From: Paenibacillus spiritus
GTDB lineage: Bacteria > Bacillota > Bacilli > Paenibacillales > Paenibacillaceae
Length of the DNA: 64,000 nucleotides
Assembly: GCF_008710135.1 (NCBI RefSeq)
Contig: NZ_VYKK01000017.1
Location: 54,299 to 118,298 of the forward strand
Reading direction: 5' to 3'
The position numbers and the translations under genes were made by a program. The notes beneath the pieces were generated by a model. The model saw nothing but the letters and a program-made list of their open reading frames with translations. It ran no database searches and was not told the origin of the DNA. This document shows positions 8,303 through 15,538 of the stretch, in pieces (position 1 is the first letter of the stretch; the number at the start of each line of letters is the position of its first letter).

Positions 8303-9025
8303 ATGGCAGAGTTCGTGTACAAGCAAATTATCGACGATCTGAAGAAGAAAATATTCGCCGGGCAGTTTGCGGATATGCGTCTGCCGGATGAGCGCAGCCT
8401 GAGCGAGCTGTACCAGGTCAGCCGCAGCTCGGTGAAGCAGGCGCTGACGAAGATGGAGCACGCCGGAATTATTTTCAAGAAGCGAGGATCGGGGACCTTC
8501 ATCAACCCCCTGTACATTAAGAACGAATCGGTCTTTAACTATGAAGGCTCGAATCTGGGCGTGACCGACAACTTCCATATGAACGGCCAGAAGCCGCAGA
8601 CCCGGGTGCTGGGCTTCGAGGTGATTCCGCCGACGGAGGAGCTGCAGCGGGATTTGTTCCTGGAACCGCATGATTTTGTCTACAAAATCGTCCGGCTCCG
8701 CCTGTTCGACGATGTGCCTTTTATGTTCGAGACGGGGTATATTCCGATCAAGATCGTGCAGAACCTGAACCAGACGATCATCGAAGGGTCGATCTTCAAT
8801 TATCTGGAGAACGCGCACAATCTGGCCGTGACCAAATCCTTCATGTCCATCTTTGCGGAGCCTTCGCAGGAGCAGGACCGGGAGCTGCTGCTGCTGAAGG
8901 AGAACGAGCCGGTCGGCATTATGGAAGGGATCTTCTTCCTCGACAACGGAACGCCGCTGGAATTCTCCCATATGCGCATTCATTACCAATACCTAAAATT
9001 TAACACGTTTGTATCGGTGCAATAA
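8303..9025 (+). CDS. GntR-family transcription regulator, HutC/UTRA type
   Basis: This 240-residue cytoplasmic regulator has an N-terminal winged helix-turn-helix (residues about 5-70). Its core SLSELYQVSRSSVKQALTKMEHAGII and wing RGSGTFI are classic GntR. The C-terminal UTRA ligand-binding domain (about 95-235, ending TPLEFSHMRIHYQYLKFNTF) is that of the HutC subfamily, which senses small sugars or phosphorylated metabolites. The ribosome site GGAGAGGAAG precedes the ATG. It lies just upstream of, and parallel to, the phosphoketolase gene, separated by a terminator. A perfect palindrome overlaps the phosphoketolase -35 box, so I infer it controls that gene, perhaps in response to a sugar phosphate. 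Confidence 0.93.
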   Translation: MAEFVYKQIIDDLKKKIFAGQFADMRLPDERSLSELYQVSRSSVKQALTKMEHAGIIFKKRGSGTFINPLYIKNESVFNYEGSNLGVTDNFHMNGQKPQTRVLGFEVIPPTEELQRDLFLEPHDFVYKIVRLRLFDDVPFMFETGYIPIKIVQNLNQTIIEGSIFNYLENAHNLAVTKSFMSIFAEPSQEQDRELLLLKENEPVGIMEGIFFLDNGTPLEFSHMRIHYQYLKFNTFVSVQ

Positions 9026-9030
9026 GCGGA

Positions 9031-9058
9031 AGACTGGAGGAGACTCCGGTCTTTTTTT
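9031..9058 (+). terminator. Terminator of the GntR-type regulator gene
   Basis: AGACTGGAG pairs with CTCCGGTCT around GAGA, followed by a run of seven Ts. Confidence 0.93.
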
Positions 9059-9127
9059 ATTGGGTTGAAAAGGCGAATGACCATCCGTCCATATGTTGTT
9101 CAACTTTTCACAAAATTGGACCGTATC

Positions 9128-9169
9128 AATTATAAAAAAGGTTGTATTTTATAATTAAGTTGGTATGAT
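9128..9169 (+). promoter_or_regulatory. Phosphoketolase promoter with overlapping palindromic operator
   Basis: The promoter is TTGTAT (9142-9147), 16 bases, TATGAT (9164-9169). A perfect inverted repeat, AATTATAAAA (9128-9137) and TTTTATAATT (9147-9156) with a nine-base spacer, straddles the -35 box. This is a good position for a repressor. The adjacent GntR/HutC protein is the natural candidate (inference). Confidence 0.7.
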
Positions 9170-9231
9170 GAATTAAAGAGAAATTTTTCACAATCGATCG
9201 GAAGGCTGATATTAAGGAGTGGAGAGAAATC

Positions 9232-11616
9232 ATGGGACTGACTCTGCAAGTGGATTATTCGTCCAAAACCTATTTCGACAAGCTGGATGCATACTGGCGC
9301 GCTACGAATTATATTTCGGTCGGGCAGCTGTACCTGAAGGATAACCCGCTGCTCCGGGAACCGCTGCAAGCCGATCATGTCAAGGTGAAGCCGATCGGGC
9401 ACTGGGGCACCATCCCGGGCCAGAACTTCATCTATGCGCATCTGAACCGGATCATCACCAAGTACGATCTCGATATGTTCTATATCGAAGGACCGGGCCA
9501 CGGCGGTCAGGTCATGGTCTCCAACTCCTATCTGGACGGCAGCTACACCGAGATCTATCCGGACATTACCCGGGATATTGCCGGCATGAAGAAGCTGTTC
9601 AAGCAGTTCTCCTTCCCGGGCGGCGTTGCTTCCCATGCGGCTCCCGAAACGCCGGGATCGATTCATGAAGGCGGCGAACTGGGCTACTCCCTGTCGCACG
9701 GAGTCGGCGCAATTCTCGACAACCCGAACCTGATCTCCGCTGTAGTCGTGGGCGACGGCGAAGCCGAGACCGGACCGCTCGCCGCTTCCTGGTTCTCCAA
9801 CCGGTTCATCAATCCGGCGACCGATGGAGCCGTACTGCCGATTCTGCATCTGAACGGCTTCAAGATCAGCAATCCGACCATCCTCTCCCGGATGTCGCGG
9901 GAAGAAATAACCGCCTACTTCACAGGCATGGGCTGGGAACCGCACTTCGTGGAAGGCAGCGATCCGGCGCTGATGCACCCGGCTATGGCCGAGACGCTGG
10001 ACCTCATCGTCGAGAAAATCCGGGACATTCAGCGCGAGGCCCGCACCGGCGGCGGACAGACAACCCGCCCGCTCTGGCCGATGCTCGTGTTCCGTTCCCC
10101 GAAAGGCTGGACCGGACCGAAATCGTGGGACAATATGCCGAATGAAGATTCGTTCCGCGCCCACCAGGTACCGATTCCGGCTGACCGGAAGCATATGGAG
10201 CACGCGCCGGCGCTGCTGGAATGGATGAACAGCTACCGTCCGGAGGAACTCTTTGAGAACGATGGTAAGCTGAAAGCCGACATTGCCGAAATTCTGCCGA
10301 CGGGCGACCGCCGCATGGGCAAGAATCCTGTGACGGATGCCGGACGGCTCGTGAAGGAACTCCGTCTGCCGGACTTCCGCGATTTTGCGCTGGATAACTC
10401 CGTACCGGGCGCCGTTACAGCGCAGGATATGGCCGTTCTGGGCAAGTACATGAAGGACGTCCTCGCCCTCAATGAAGACAACCGCAACTTCCGCATCTTC
10501 GGACCGGACGAAACGATGTCCAACCGCCTGGGACCTGTCTTTGAAGTAACGAAGCGGCAGTGGATGGATGCCGTCAAGGAACCGAACGACGAGTTCCTGG
10601 CTTCCTACGGCCGGGTCATTGACTCGCAGCTGTCCGAGCATCAGGCCGAAGGCCTTCTGGAAGGCTATGTCCTGACCGGCCGCCACGGATTTTTTGCCAG
10701 CTATGAAGCGTTCCTGCGCGTCGTCGATTCGATGATTACCCAGCACTTCAAATGGCTGCGCAAAGCGACCGATCAGGGCTGGCGCGCAGATATTCCGTCC
10801 CTGAACGTCGTGGCGACCTCGACCGTATTCCAGCAGGATCACAACGGCTATACGCATCAGGACCCGGGCCTGCTCGGCCATCTCGCCGACAAGAAGCCGG
10901 AATTCATCCGTGAATATCTGCCCGCCGATGCCAACACCCTGCTGGCCGTATTCGACAAGGTGCTGAATGACCGCCAGAAGATCAACCTGATCGTCTCGTC
11001 CAAGCATCCGCGTCCGCAGTGGTTCAGCGCGGACGAAGCGCAGGAGCTTGTCAATAAAGGCTTGAAGAGCATCGACTGGGCTTCGACCTGCGGCGGTCAG
11101 GAGCCGGATGTTGTCTTCGCTTCCTCCGGTACGGAACCGACCATGGAGAGCCTGGCTGCCATCTCGATTCTGCACGAGAAGCTGCCGAACCTGAAGATCC
11201 GCTATGTGAACGTCGTCGATCTGCTGAAGCTCAGAAGCAGCAAGCTCGACCCGCGGGGCCTCAGCGACGACGAATTCGAAGCTTACTTCACAGCCGACAA
11301 GCCGGTTATCTTCGCCTTCCACGGCTATGAAGGACTCATTAAGGATCTGTTCTTCGACCGCCGCAACCGCAATCTGCATGTGCACGGCTACCGGGAGAAC
11401 GGCGATATCACCACCCCGTTCGACATGCGCGTGCTGAACCAGATGGACCGGTTCGACCTGGCCAAGGAAGCGGTGCTGAGCCTGCCGAACCCAGAACAAT
11501 ACCGGGCCATCGCCGATGAGATGGATGCGGTCATCGCCAAGCACCATGCCTACATCCGGGAAGAAGGCTCCGACCTGCCGGAAGTTGAGAGCTGGGTATG
11601 GAAAGACCTGAAATAA
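9232..11616 (+). CDS. xfp: Phosphoketolase (xylulose-5-P / fructose-6-P)
   Basis: This 794-residue thiamine-diphosphate enzyme splits xylulose-5-phosphate, and often fructose-6-phosphate, with phosphate to give acetyl phosphate. That opens a carbon-saving route to acetate or acetyl-CoA. Family signatures include [52 protein letters not shown], and the cofactor-binding stretch [16 protein letters not shown]. Length is normal and no motif appears broken. The start ATG follows AAGGAGTGGAG. The gene is monocistronic, bounded by terminators, and probably controlled by the upstream GntR/HutC regulator through the palindrome at 9128-9156. Dual versus single substrate specificity cannot be told from sequence reading. 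Confidence 0.97.
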   Translation: MGLTLQVDYSSKTYFDKLDAYWRATNYISVGQLYLKDNPLLREPLQADHVKVKPIGHWGTIPGQNFIYAHLNRIITKYDLDMFYIEGPGHGGQVMVSNSYLDGSYTEIYPDITRDIAGMKKLFKQFSFPGGVASHAAPETPGSIHEGGELGYSLSHGVGAILDNPNLISAVVVGDGEAETGPLAASWFSNRFINPATDGAVLPILHLNGFKISNPTILSRMSREEITAYFTGMGWEPHFVEGSDPALMHPAMAETLDLIVEKIRDIQREARTGGGQTTRPLWPMLVFRSPKGWTGPKSWDNMPNEDSFRAHQVPIPADRKHMEHAPALLEWMNSYRPEELFENDGKLKADIAEILPTGDRRMGKNPVTDAGRLVKELRLPDFRDFALDNSVPGAVTAQDMAVLGKYMKDVLALNEDNRNFRIFGPDETMSNRLGPVFEVTKRQWMDAVKEPNDEFLASYGRVIDSQLSEHQAEGLLEGYVLTGRHGFFASYEAFLRVVDSMITQHFKWLRKATDQGWRADIPSLNVVATSTVFQQDHNGYTHQDPGLLGHLADKKPEFIREYLPADANTLLAVFDKVLNDRQKINLIVSSKHPRPQWFSADEAQELVNKGLKSIDWASTCGGQEPDVVFASSGTEPTMESLAAISILHEKLPNLKIRYVNVVDLLKLRSSKLDPRGLSDDEFEAYFTADKPVIFAFHGYEGLIKDLFFDRRNRNLHVHGYRENGDITTPFDMRVLNQMDRFDLAKEAVLSLPNPEQYRAIADEMDAVIAKHHAYIREEGSDLPEVESWVWKDLK

Positions 11617-11682
11617 CGACAGAGCCGAAATAACGAACGTGCAATCGGATCTCCGGCGGATCTGCCCCGGCAGCGAGCAACA

Positions 11683-11712
11683 GAGAGGCACCCTGGAGAG
11701 GGTGTCTCTTTT
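11683..11712 (+). terminator. Terminator of the phosphoketolase gene
   Basis: GAGAGGCACCCT pairs with AGGGTGTCTCTT (one G-T wobble within the stem) around GGAG and ends in Ts. Confidence 0.9.
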
Positions 11713-11786
11713 GTCTGTGCCGCTTTACCGGGAATGGACTATAATAAGCAGATAAACGAATGAGAGCGCATACGGAGGGATCGGGT

Positions 11787-12752
11787 ATGGACAAGGTAAT
11801 AGCATTGGCGCAGAGATTGCAGGCGAATATCGGCAAGGTGATCGTAGGCAAGGAGGAAGAGACCGAGCTGCTTCTGACAGCGCTCCTGGCCGGAGGACAT
11901 GTGCTGCTGGAGGATGTCCCCGGCACCGGCAAGACGCTGCTGGCCAAAAGCCTGGCGGCCTCGCTGAGCCTTGGCTTCCAGCGCATCCAATTCACGCCCG
12001 ACCTACTGCCTTCCGATCTGACGGGAAGCCATTACTATAACCAGAAGGACGGCGAGTTTCATTTCCGCCCCGGTCCCTTGTTCACCCAGATTGTGCTGGC
12101 CGACGAGATCAACCGGGCGACGCCGCGGACGCAATCCAGCTTGCTGGAATGCATGGATGAGCGGCAGATCAGCGTCGAAGGCATCACCATGCCGCTGGAG
12201 CGGCCGTTTCTCGTCATGGCCACCCAGAATCCCATCGACAACCAGGGAACCTTTCCGCTGCCGGAAGCGCAGATGGACCGGTTCATGATCAAGATGCGGC
12301 TCGGTTATCCGACCGCCGGCGAAGGCGTAGAGATTCTGAAGCGGACGCTCGGAGAAGGGGGAGGAACCTCGGTCATTGCTCCGGTCGCTTCCGCAGCCGA
12401 AGTGCTGGAAGCGCAGCGGCTCTGCGAAGAGGTCCGCGTAAGCGGCGACCTGCTCGGCTATATCGTGGCGCTGGCCGAGGCGACCCGAGAGCATCCGGAG
12501 ACGGCGCTCGGCGTCAGCCCGCGCGGAACCCAGGTGCTGCTCCGGGCCTCCAAGGCGCTGGCAGCGCTGCGGGGCCGCTCTTTTGTGCTGCCGGACGATA
12601 TCAAGCAATTGCTTGTCCCGGTATGCGCCCATCGCCTCGTTCCGAAGCGCCGCTATGGCGTTCAGGAACAGACGGCGGAGCGGCTGCTGCTGGACATCGC
12701 CGCGAAGGTTCCGGTTCCAAGCGAGGAAGGCGTGGAAGGCGGCGTTCGCTGA
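11787..12752 (+). CDS. MoxR-family AAA+ ATPase
   Basis: This 321-residue chaperone-like AAA+ ATPase of the MoxR branch has Walker A DVPGTGKTLLAKSLA (around residue 44), Walker B IVLADEINRATPRTQ and sensor MATQNPIDNQGTFPLPEAQMDRF. MoxR proteins assist maturation or assembly of partner complexes, often with von Willebrand-type or DUF58 proteins. The ATG at 11787 stands eight bases after GGAGG, which I prefer to the upstream in-frame ATG at 11760. A TATAAT occurs at 11740-11745 with a weak -35. The stop overlaps the start of the DUF58 gene (TGATG), making it the first gene of a coupled three-gene operon. Confidence 0.95.
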   Translation: MDKVIALAQRLQANIGKVIVGKEEETELLLTALLAGGHVLLEDVPGTGKTLLAKSLAASLSLGFQRIQFTPDLLPSDLTGSHYYNQKDGEFHFRPGPLFTQIVLADEINRATPRTQSSLLECMDERQISVEGITMPLERPFLVMATQNPIDNQGTFPLPEAQMDRFMIKMRLGYPTAGEGVEILKRTLGEGGGTSVIAPVASAAEVLEAQRLCEEVRVSGDLLGYIVALAEATREHPETALGVSPRGTQVLLRASKALAALRGRSFVLPDDIKQLLVPVCAHRLVPKRRYGVQEQTAERLLLDIAAKVPVPSEEGVEGGVR

Positions 12753-13861
12753 TGGCGCTGATCTGGCTTCTCATCGCCTGCATGATTGCGATGACTCTGC
12801 AGGGCTGGCTGCTCGGCCGAAGGTCGCTGTCGAAGCTCGGTTATACCCGCCGGTTCAGCACGGAGGCTTGCCATGCCGGGGAAAGGATCGAGATGGTGGA
12901 GACCATTGCGAACCTTAAGGTGCTCCCGGTTCCCTGGCTCCGGCTGGAGGCGCTGCTTCCGGCTTCGCTGACTTTTGCCCGGAGTAGGGAGACGGCCATC
13001 AGCAAGGGCAGCATCTACCAGAACCATGCCAGCCTGTTCACGCTGCCTCCGAAGACCCGGATTACCCGCACGTACCAAGTGGAGTGCGAAGGCTGGGGAA
13101 TCTACCGGATCGAATCGGTGACCATGACCGGCAGCGATCTGTTCGGGGTCTATACGCCGGCGCGCCAGATTCCGCTGAACCAGCGGCTGGTGGTCTATCC
13201 GAGGCTTCTGGAAGAGGAGGAGCTGCCGCTGTCGTGGCGGACCTGGCAGGGAGAACTGGCTGTGCGGCGCTGGATTGTCGAAGATCCTTTCCAATGGAGC
13301 GGCATCCGCGAGTACGCGCCCGGCGACCCTCTGAACCGCATTCACTGGAAAGCCAGCGCCCGTAGCGGCGGGCTTCAAGTGCGCCGCAACGGCCATTCCG
13401 CCGATCCCCGGGCCATGATCTGCCTGAATATCGAGGAATCGGAGGCGATGTGGAGCGTCGTTACGGAGCCCGCGCGGCTGGAGGCTGCGCTGTCCTGCGC
13501 GGCGACGGTGGCCGCCCGGCTGATCCATCAGGGCATGGCTGCCGGCTACGCCCATAACGCCTGCGTCTCGGAGGCCGCCGGCCGGCCGGAAGGGCGGGTG
13601 GCGCCGGGTCACGGGCTTCCGCATCTCGTGCTGCTCCTGGAGGCGATGGCCGGGACCGACCTTAAGGCCCGGGAGCCGTTCTATGAATTTCTGGCGCGCG
13701 AAGCGGCGGAAGAAGAGCGGGAGCCGCTCGATTATCTGCTCGTCACCGCCCATGTCTCGAACCGGATTGCGGATGCCATCCGGTCATTGGAAGAGCGGGG
13801 GCACCGCGTTACGGTAGTCGGCGAACCGCTATGGGGAGGAGGCGCGCGCGATGAACGATAA
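12752..13861 (+). CDS. DUF58 domain protein
   Basis: This 369-residue protein begins with a hydrophobic helix (MALIWLLIACMIAMTLQGWL) and carries the DUF58 signature DPFQWSGIREYAPGDPLNRIHWKASARSGGLQVR around residues 180-215. In the family this sits in a VWA-like fold. DUF58 proteins are partners of MoxR ATPases and are thought to function at the membrane; biochemical roles are poorly known. The start ATG at 12752 overlaps the moxR stop by one base. The open frame extends upstream inside moxR, but that is overlap only. The stop overlaps the start of the next gene by 11 bases, so the three proteins are probably made in fixed ratio. Confidence 0.93.
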   Translation: MALIWLLIACMIAMTLQGWLLGRRSLSKLGYTRRFSTEACHAGERIEMVETIANLKVLPVPWLRLEALLPASLTFARSRETAISKGSIYQNHASLFTLPPKTRITRTYQVECEGWGIYRIESVTMTGSDLFGVYTPARQIPLNQRLVVYPRLLEEEELPLSWRTWQGELAVRRWIVEDPFQWSGIREYAPGDPLNRIHWKASARSGGLQVRRNGHSADPRAMICLNIEESEAMWSVVTEPARLEAALSCAATVAARLIHQGMAAGYAHNACVSEAAGRPEGRVAPGHGLPHLVLLLEAMAGTDLKAREPFYEFLAREAAEEEREPLDYLLVTAHVSNRIADAIRSLEERGHRVTVVGEPLWGGGARDER

Positions 13862-15218
13862 AGCCAAGCCGCAGGCGGCATTAAGCGGCGGACGGAAGGA
13901 AGCGGACTCCCGCCCGGAGCCGTCTCCCGGGGCGGCAGCCGCCCGGGAGACCGGGCGTGCCCGCAGCCGCGAGCTGCGGGCAATGGCCGCCGTCGCCCTC
14001 CTGGAGACGGCGGGCTTGTTCCCGGCAGCGCTGCTGTACGCCGTCTACGCGCTGCATGCTTCCCCGCCGATCCTCCTGCTGGGGATCGGCCTGCTGCACC
14101 TGGGCGGCCAGGCTGCGGGCGCCCGGCAGATCCGCAGCGGCCGGGCGCTGCCTGCGGCCCTGGCGCTGCTGCTGGCCGCGGCGGCGATGGCCGTCGCCGC
14201 GTACGGCCTTCGCCCCGCCGCGCTTGCGGGCGGGGCCGCCCTGCTGGCCGCTGCGCTGCGCGGCCTGTTGATCGGCCGGCAGCGGGGCTGGGCCCGCCTG
14301 CTGCCGCAGGTACCGGCCGTCGGGGTCGCCGCGGCGGCCCTGATGTATGCGGCCATCGCCGCTTCCAAGCCGGCGGGGCTGACTCCCTATGCCCCGCTGC
14401 TGTACGGCGCGGGCATGACGGCCCTGTTCCTGCTGCTGCTGCGCTGGAACCGGTACCGCATCCGCGCCGCTGCGCTGAACGTCGAAGGCGAGGCGGCGCC
14501 GGCCGGCCGGATTGAGACGGTCAACCGGCGGATGACCGGGCTCCTGCTGCTCCTTGTCGCCGCCTCAGCCGGCTGGCAGGGCCTCGGTCCTCTGCTGCGC
14601 AGGGTGGCCCGCTGGCTGATCGGCCTGCTTCCGAAGCCGGCCGCGCCTGTCCCTGAAGAGAAGCCGGCCGAAGTGCTGCCGCAGGCGATGCCGGGCTTCA
14701 CCAAGGGCGAGGATGCCGCCGCCGGCACGCCGGAATGGCTGCGTATTGCCGGCTATATTCTGCTCGGTCTGCTGGCGACGGCAACGGCGGTTGCGCTGCT
14801 TGTGCTGCTGTACCGGCTGGTGCGCCGCTGGCTGCCTGAACGGGTGCGGTACGGGCTTCGCCGTCTCGGCCGGCTGCTGCGGCGTCTGCGCGAAGGGCGC
14901 AGAGCGCCGGAGGCCGAAGGCGGGTATATCGACGAGGTTGAGAAGATCGAGCGCGCCGCAGCGCCGGCACGGCGCCGCTGGCTGCGGCTGGGGATCTCCG
15001 CGCGCTCTGCGGACGAGGACCCGAGGGCCGCGTACCGGCGGCTGCTGCGCGGAGCGGTGAAGCGCGGCTTCGGCTACCGGCCAAGCCGGACCCCGCTGGA
15101 GAACGGAGCCGATATCGCTTCACCGGAGAAGCGCTTCACGGAACTGGAAGACCGGGAAGTCCGGCGGATTATCGACCGGTACAACGAAGTCCGCTACGGC
15201 GGAGAACGGCCTGACTGA
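13851..15218 (+). CDS. Membrane protein with C-terminal DUF4129 domain
   Basis: This 455-residue integral membrane protein has several hydrophobic helices between residues about 43 and 200, another near 225-250, and one near 297-325. A basic cytoplasmic tail follows. It ends in a DUF4129-type region (DPRAAYRRLLRGAVKRGFGYRPSRTPLE, then ERRFTELEDREVRRIIDRYNEVRYG-like residues). In many Firmicutes the third gene of a MoxR-DUF58 operon encodes a transglutaminase-like TgpA protein with the same C-terminal domain. Here I find no transglutaminase Cys-His-Asp core, so only membrane and DUF4129 parts remain. Extreme GC content produces low-complexity Ala/Leu/Arg stretches. A terminator follows immediately. 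Confidence 0.85.
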   Translation: MNDKAKPQAALSGGRKEADSRPEPSPGAAAARETGRARSRELRAMAAVALLETAGLFPAALLYAVYALHASPPILLLGIGLLHLGGQAAGARQIRSGRALPAALALLLAAAAMAVAAYGLRPAALAGGAALLAAALRGLLIGRQRGWARLLPQVPAVGVAAAALMYAAIAASKPAGLTPYAPLLYGAGMTALFLLLLRWNRYRIRAAALNVEGEAAPAGRIETVNRRMTGLLLLLVAASAGWQGLGPLLRRVARWLIGLLPKPAAPVPEEKPAEVLPQAMPGFTKGEDAAAGTPEWLRIAGYILLGLLATATAVALLVLLYRLVRRWLPERVRYGLRRLGRLLRRLREGRRAPEAEGGYIDEVEKIERAAAPARRRWLRLGISARSADEDPRAAYRRLLRGAVKRGFGYRPSRTPLENGADIASPEKRFTELEDREVRRIIDRYNEVRYGGERPD

Positions 15219-15220
15219 CT

Positions 15221-15245
15221 AGGCGGACCTTGGGTCCGCCTTTTT
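15221..15245 (+). terminator. Terminator of the MoxR-DUF58-DUF4129 operon
   Basis: AGGCGGACC pairs with GGTCCGCCT around a three-base loop, followed by five Ts. The gap from here to 15407 shows nothing else I can support. Confidence 0.93.
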
Positions 15246-15407
15246 CTGTGCGGCGCGGCGTACACAGACGGACGGGACCGGTATTAATCTTTCTCTCATA
15301 CTAGAAGCAGCAGTGTCCGCAAGAGAGGGAGGCCCGGCGCCCGGCAGCCAAGCCGATACCGCAGTTCGCTCGGCAGAAGGCAGAAATCCGCTTCAAGCAT
15401 TTACCCT

Positions 15408-15436
15408 TTGTGAAAGCGCTATTTATATAGTAAGAT
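15408..15436 (+). promoter_or_regulatory. Promoter of the GH3 gene with cre-like site
   Basis: TTGTGA (15408-15413), 17 bases, TAAGAT (15431-15436). The stretch TGAAAGCGCTATTTAT (15411-15426) matches the left and central part of the CcpA catabolite-responsive element (TGWAARCGYT) and departs from it on the right. It overlaps the -35 and spacer, so glucose repression through CcpA is a reasonable inference. Confidence 0.65.
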
Positions 15437-15538
15437 AGAGCGGATGAAGGGTTTTAAACGCGCGTTCACAACCCAACAACCCGGTCACGGGAACCGATAT
15501 GCAGAAGAATCAACGGACAGACAGGAGGAAGAGGAACA

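Noticed and set aside
9130..11691. Open frame of 853 codons on the minus strand opposite the phosphoketolase gene
   Set aside because: Its residues mirror the codon bias of the sense gene and show no family similarity; the plus-strand phosphoketolase is certain.
15246..15407. Possible riboswitch or T-box ahead of the GH3 gene
   Set aside because: I could not match any conserved aptamer core, and the predicted promoter lies downstream of this stretch.
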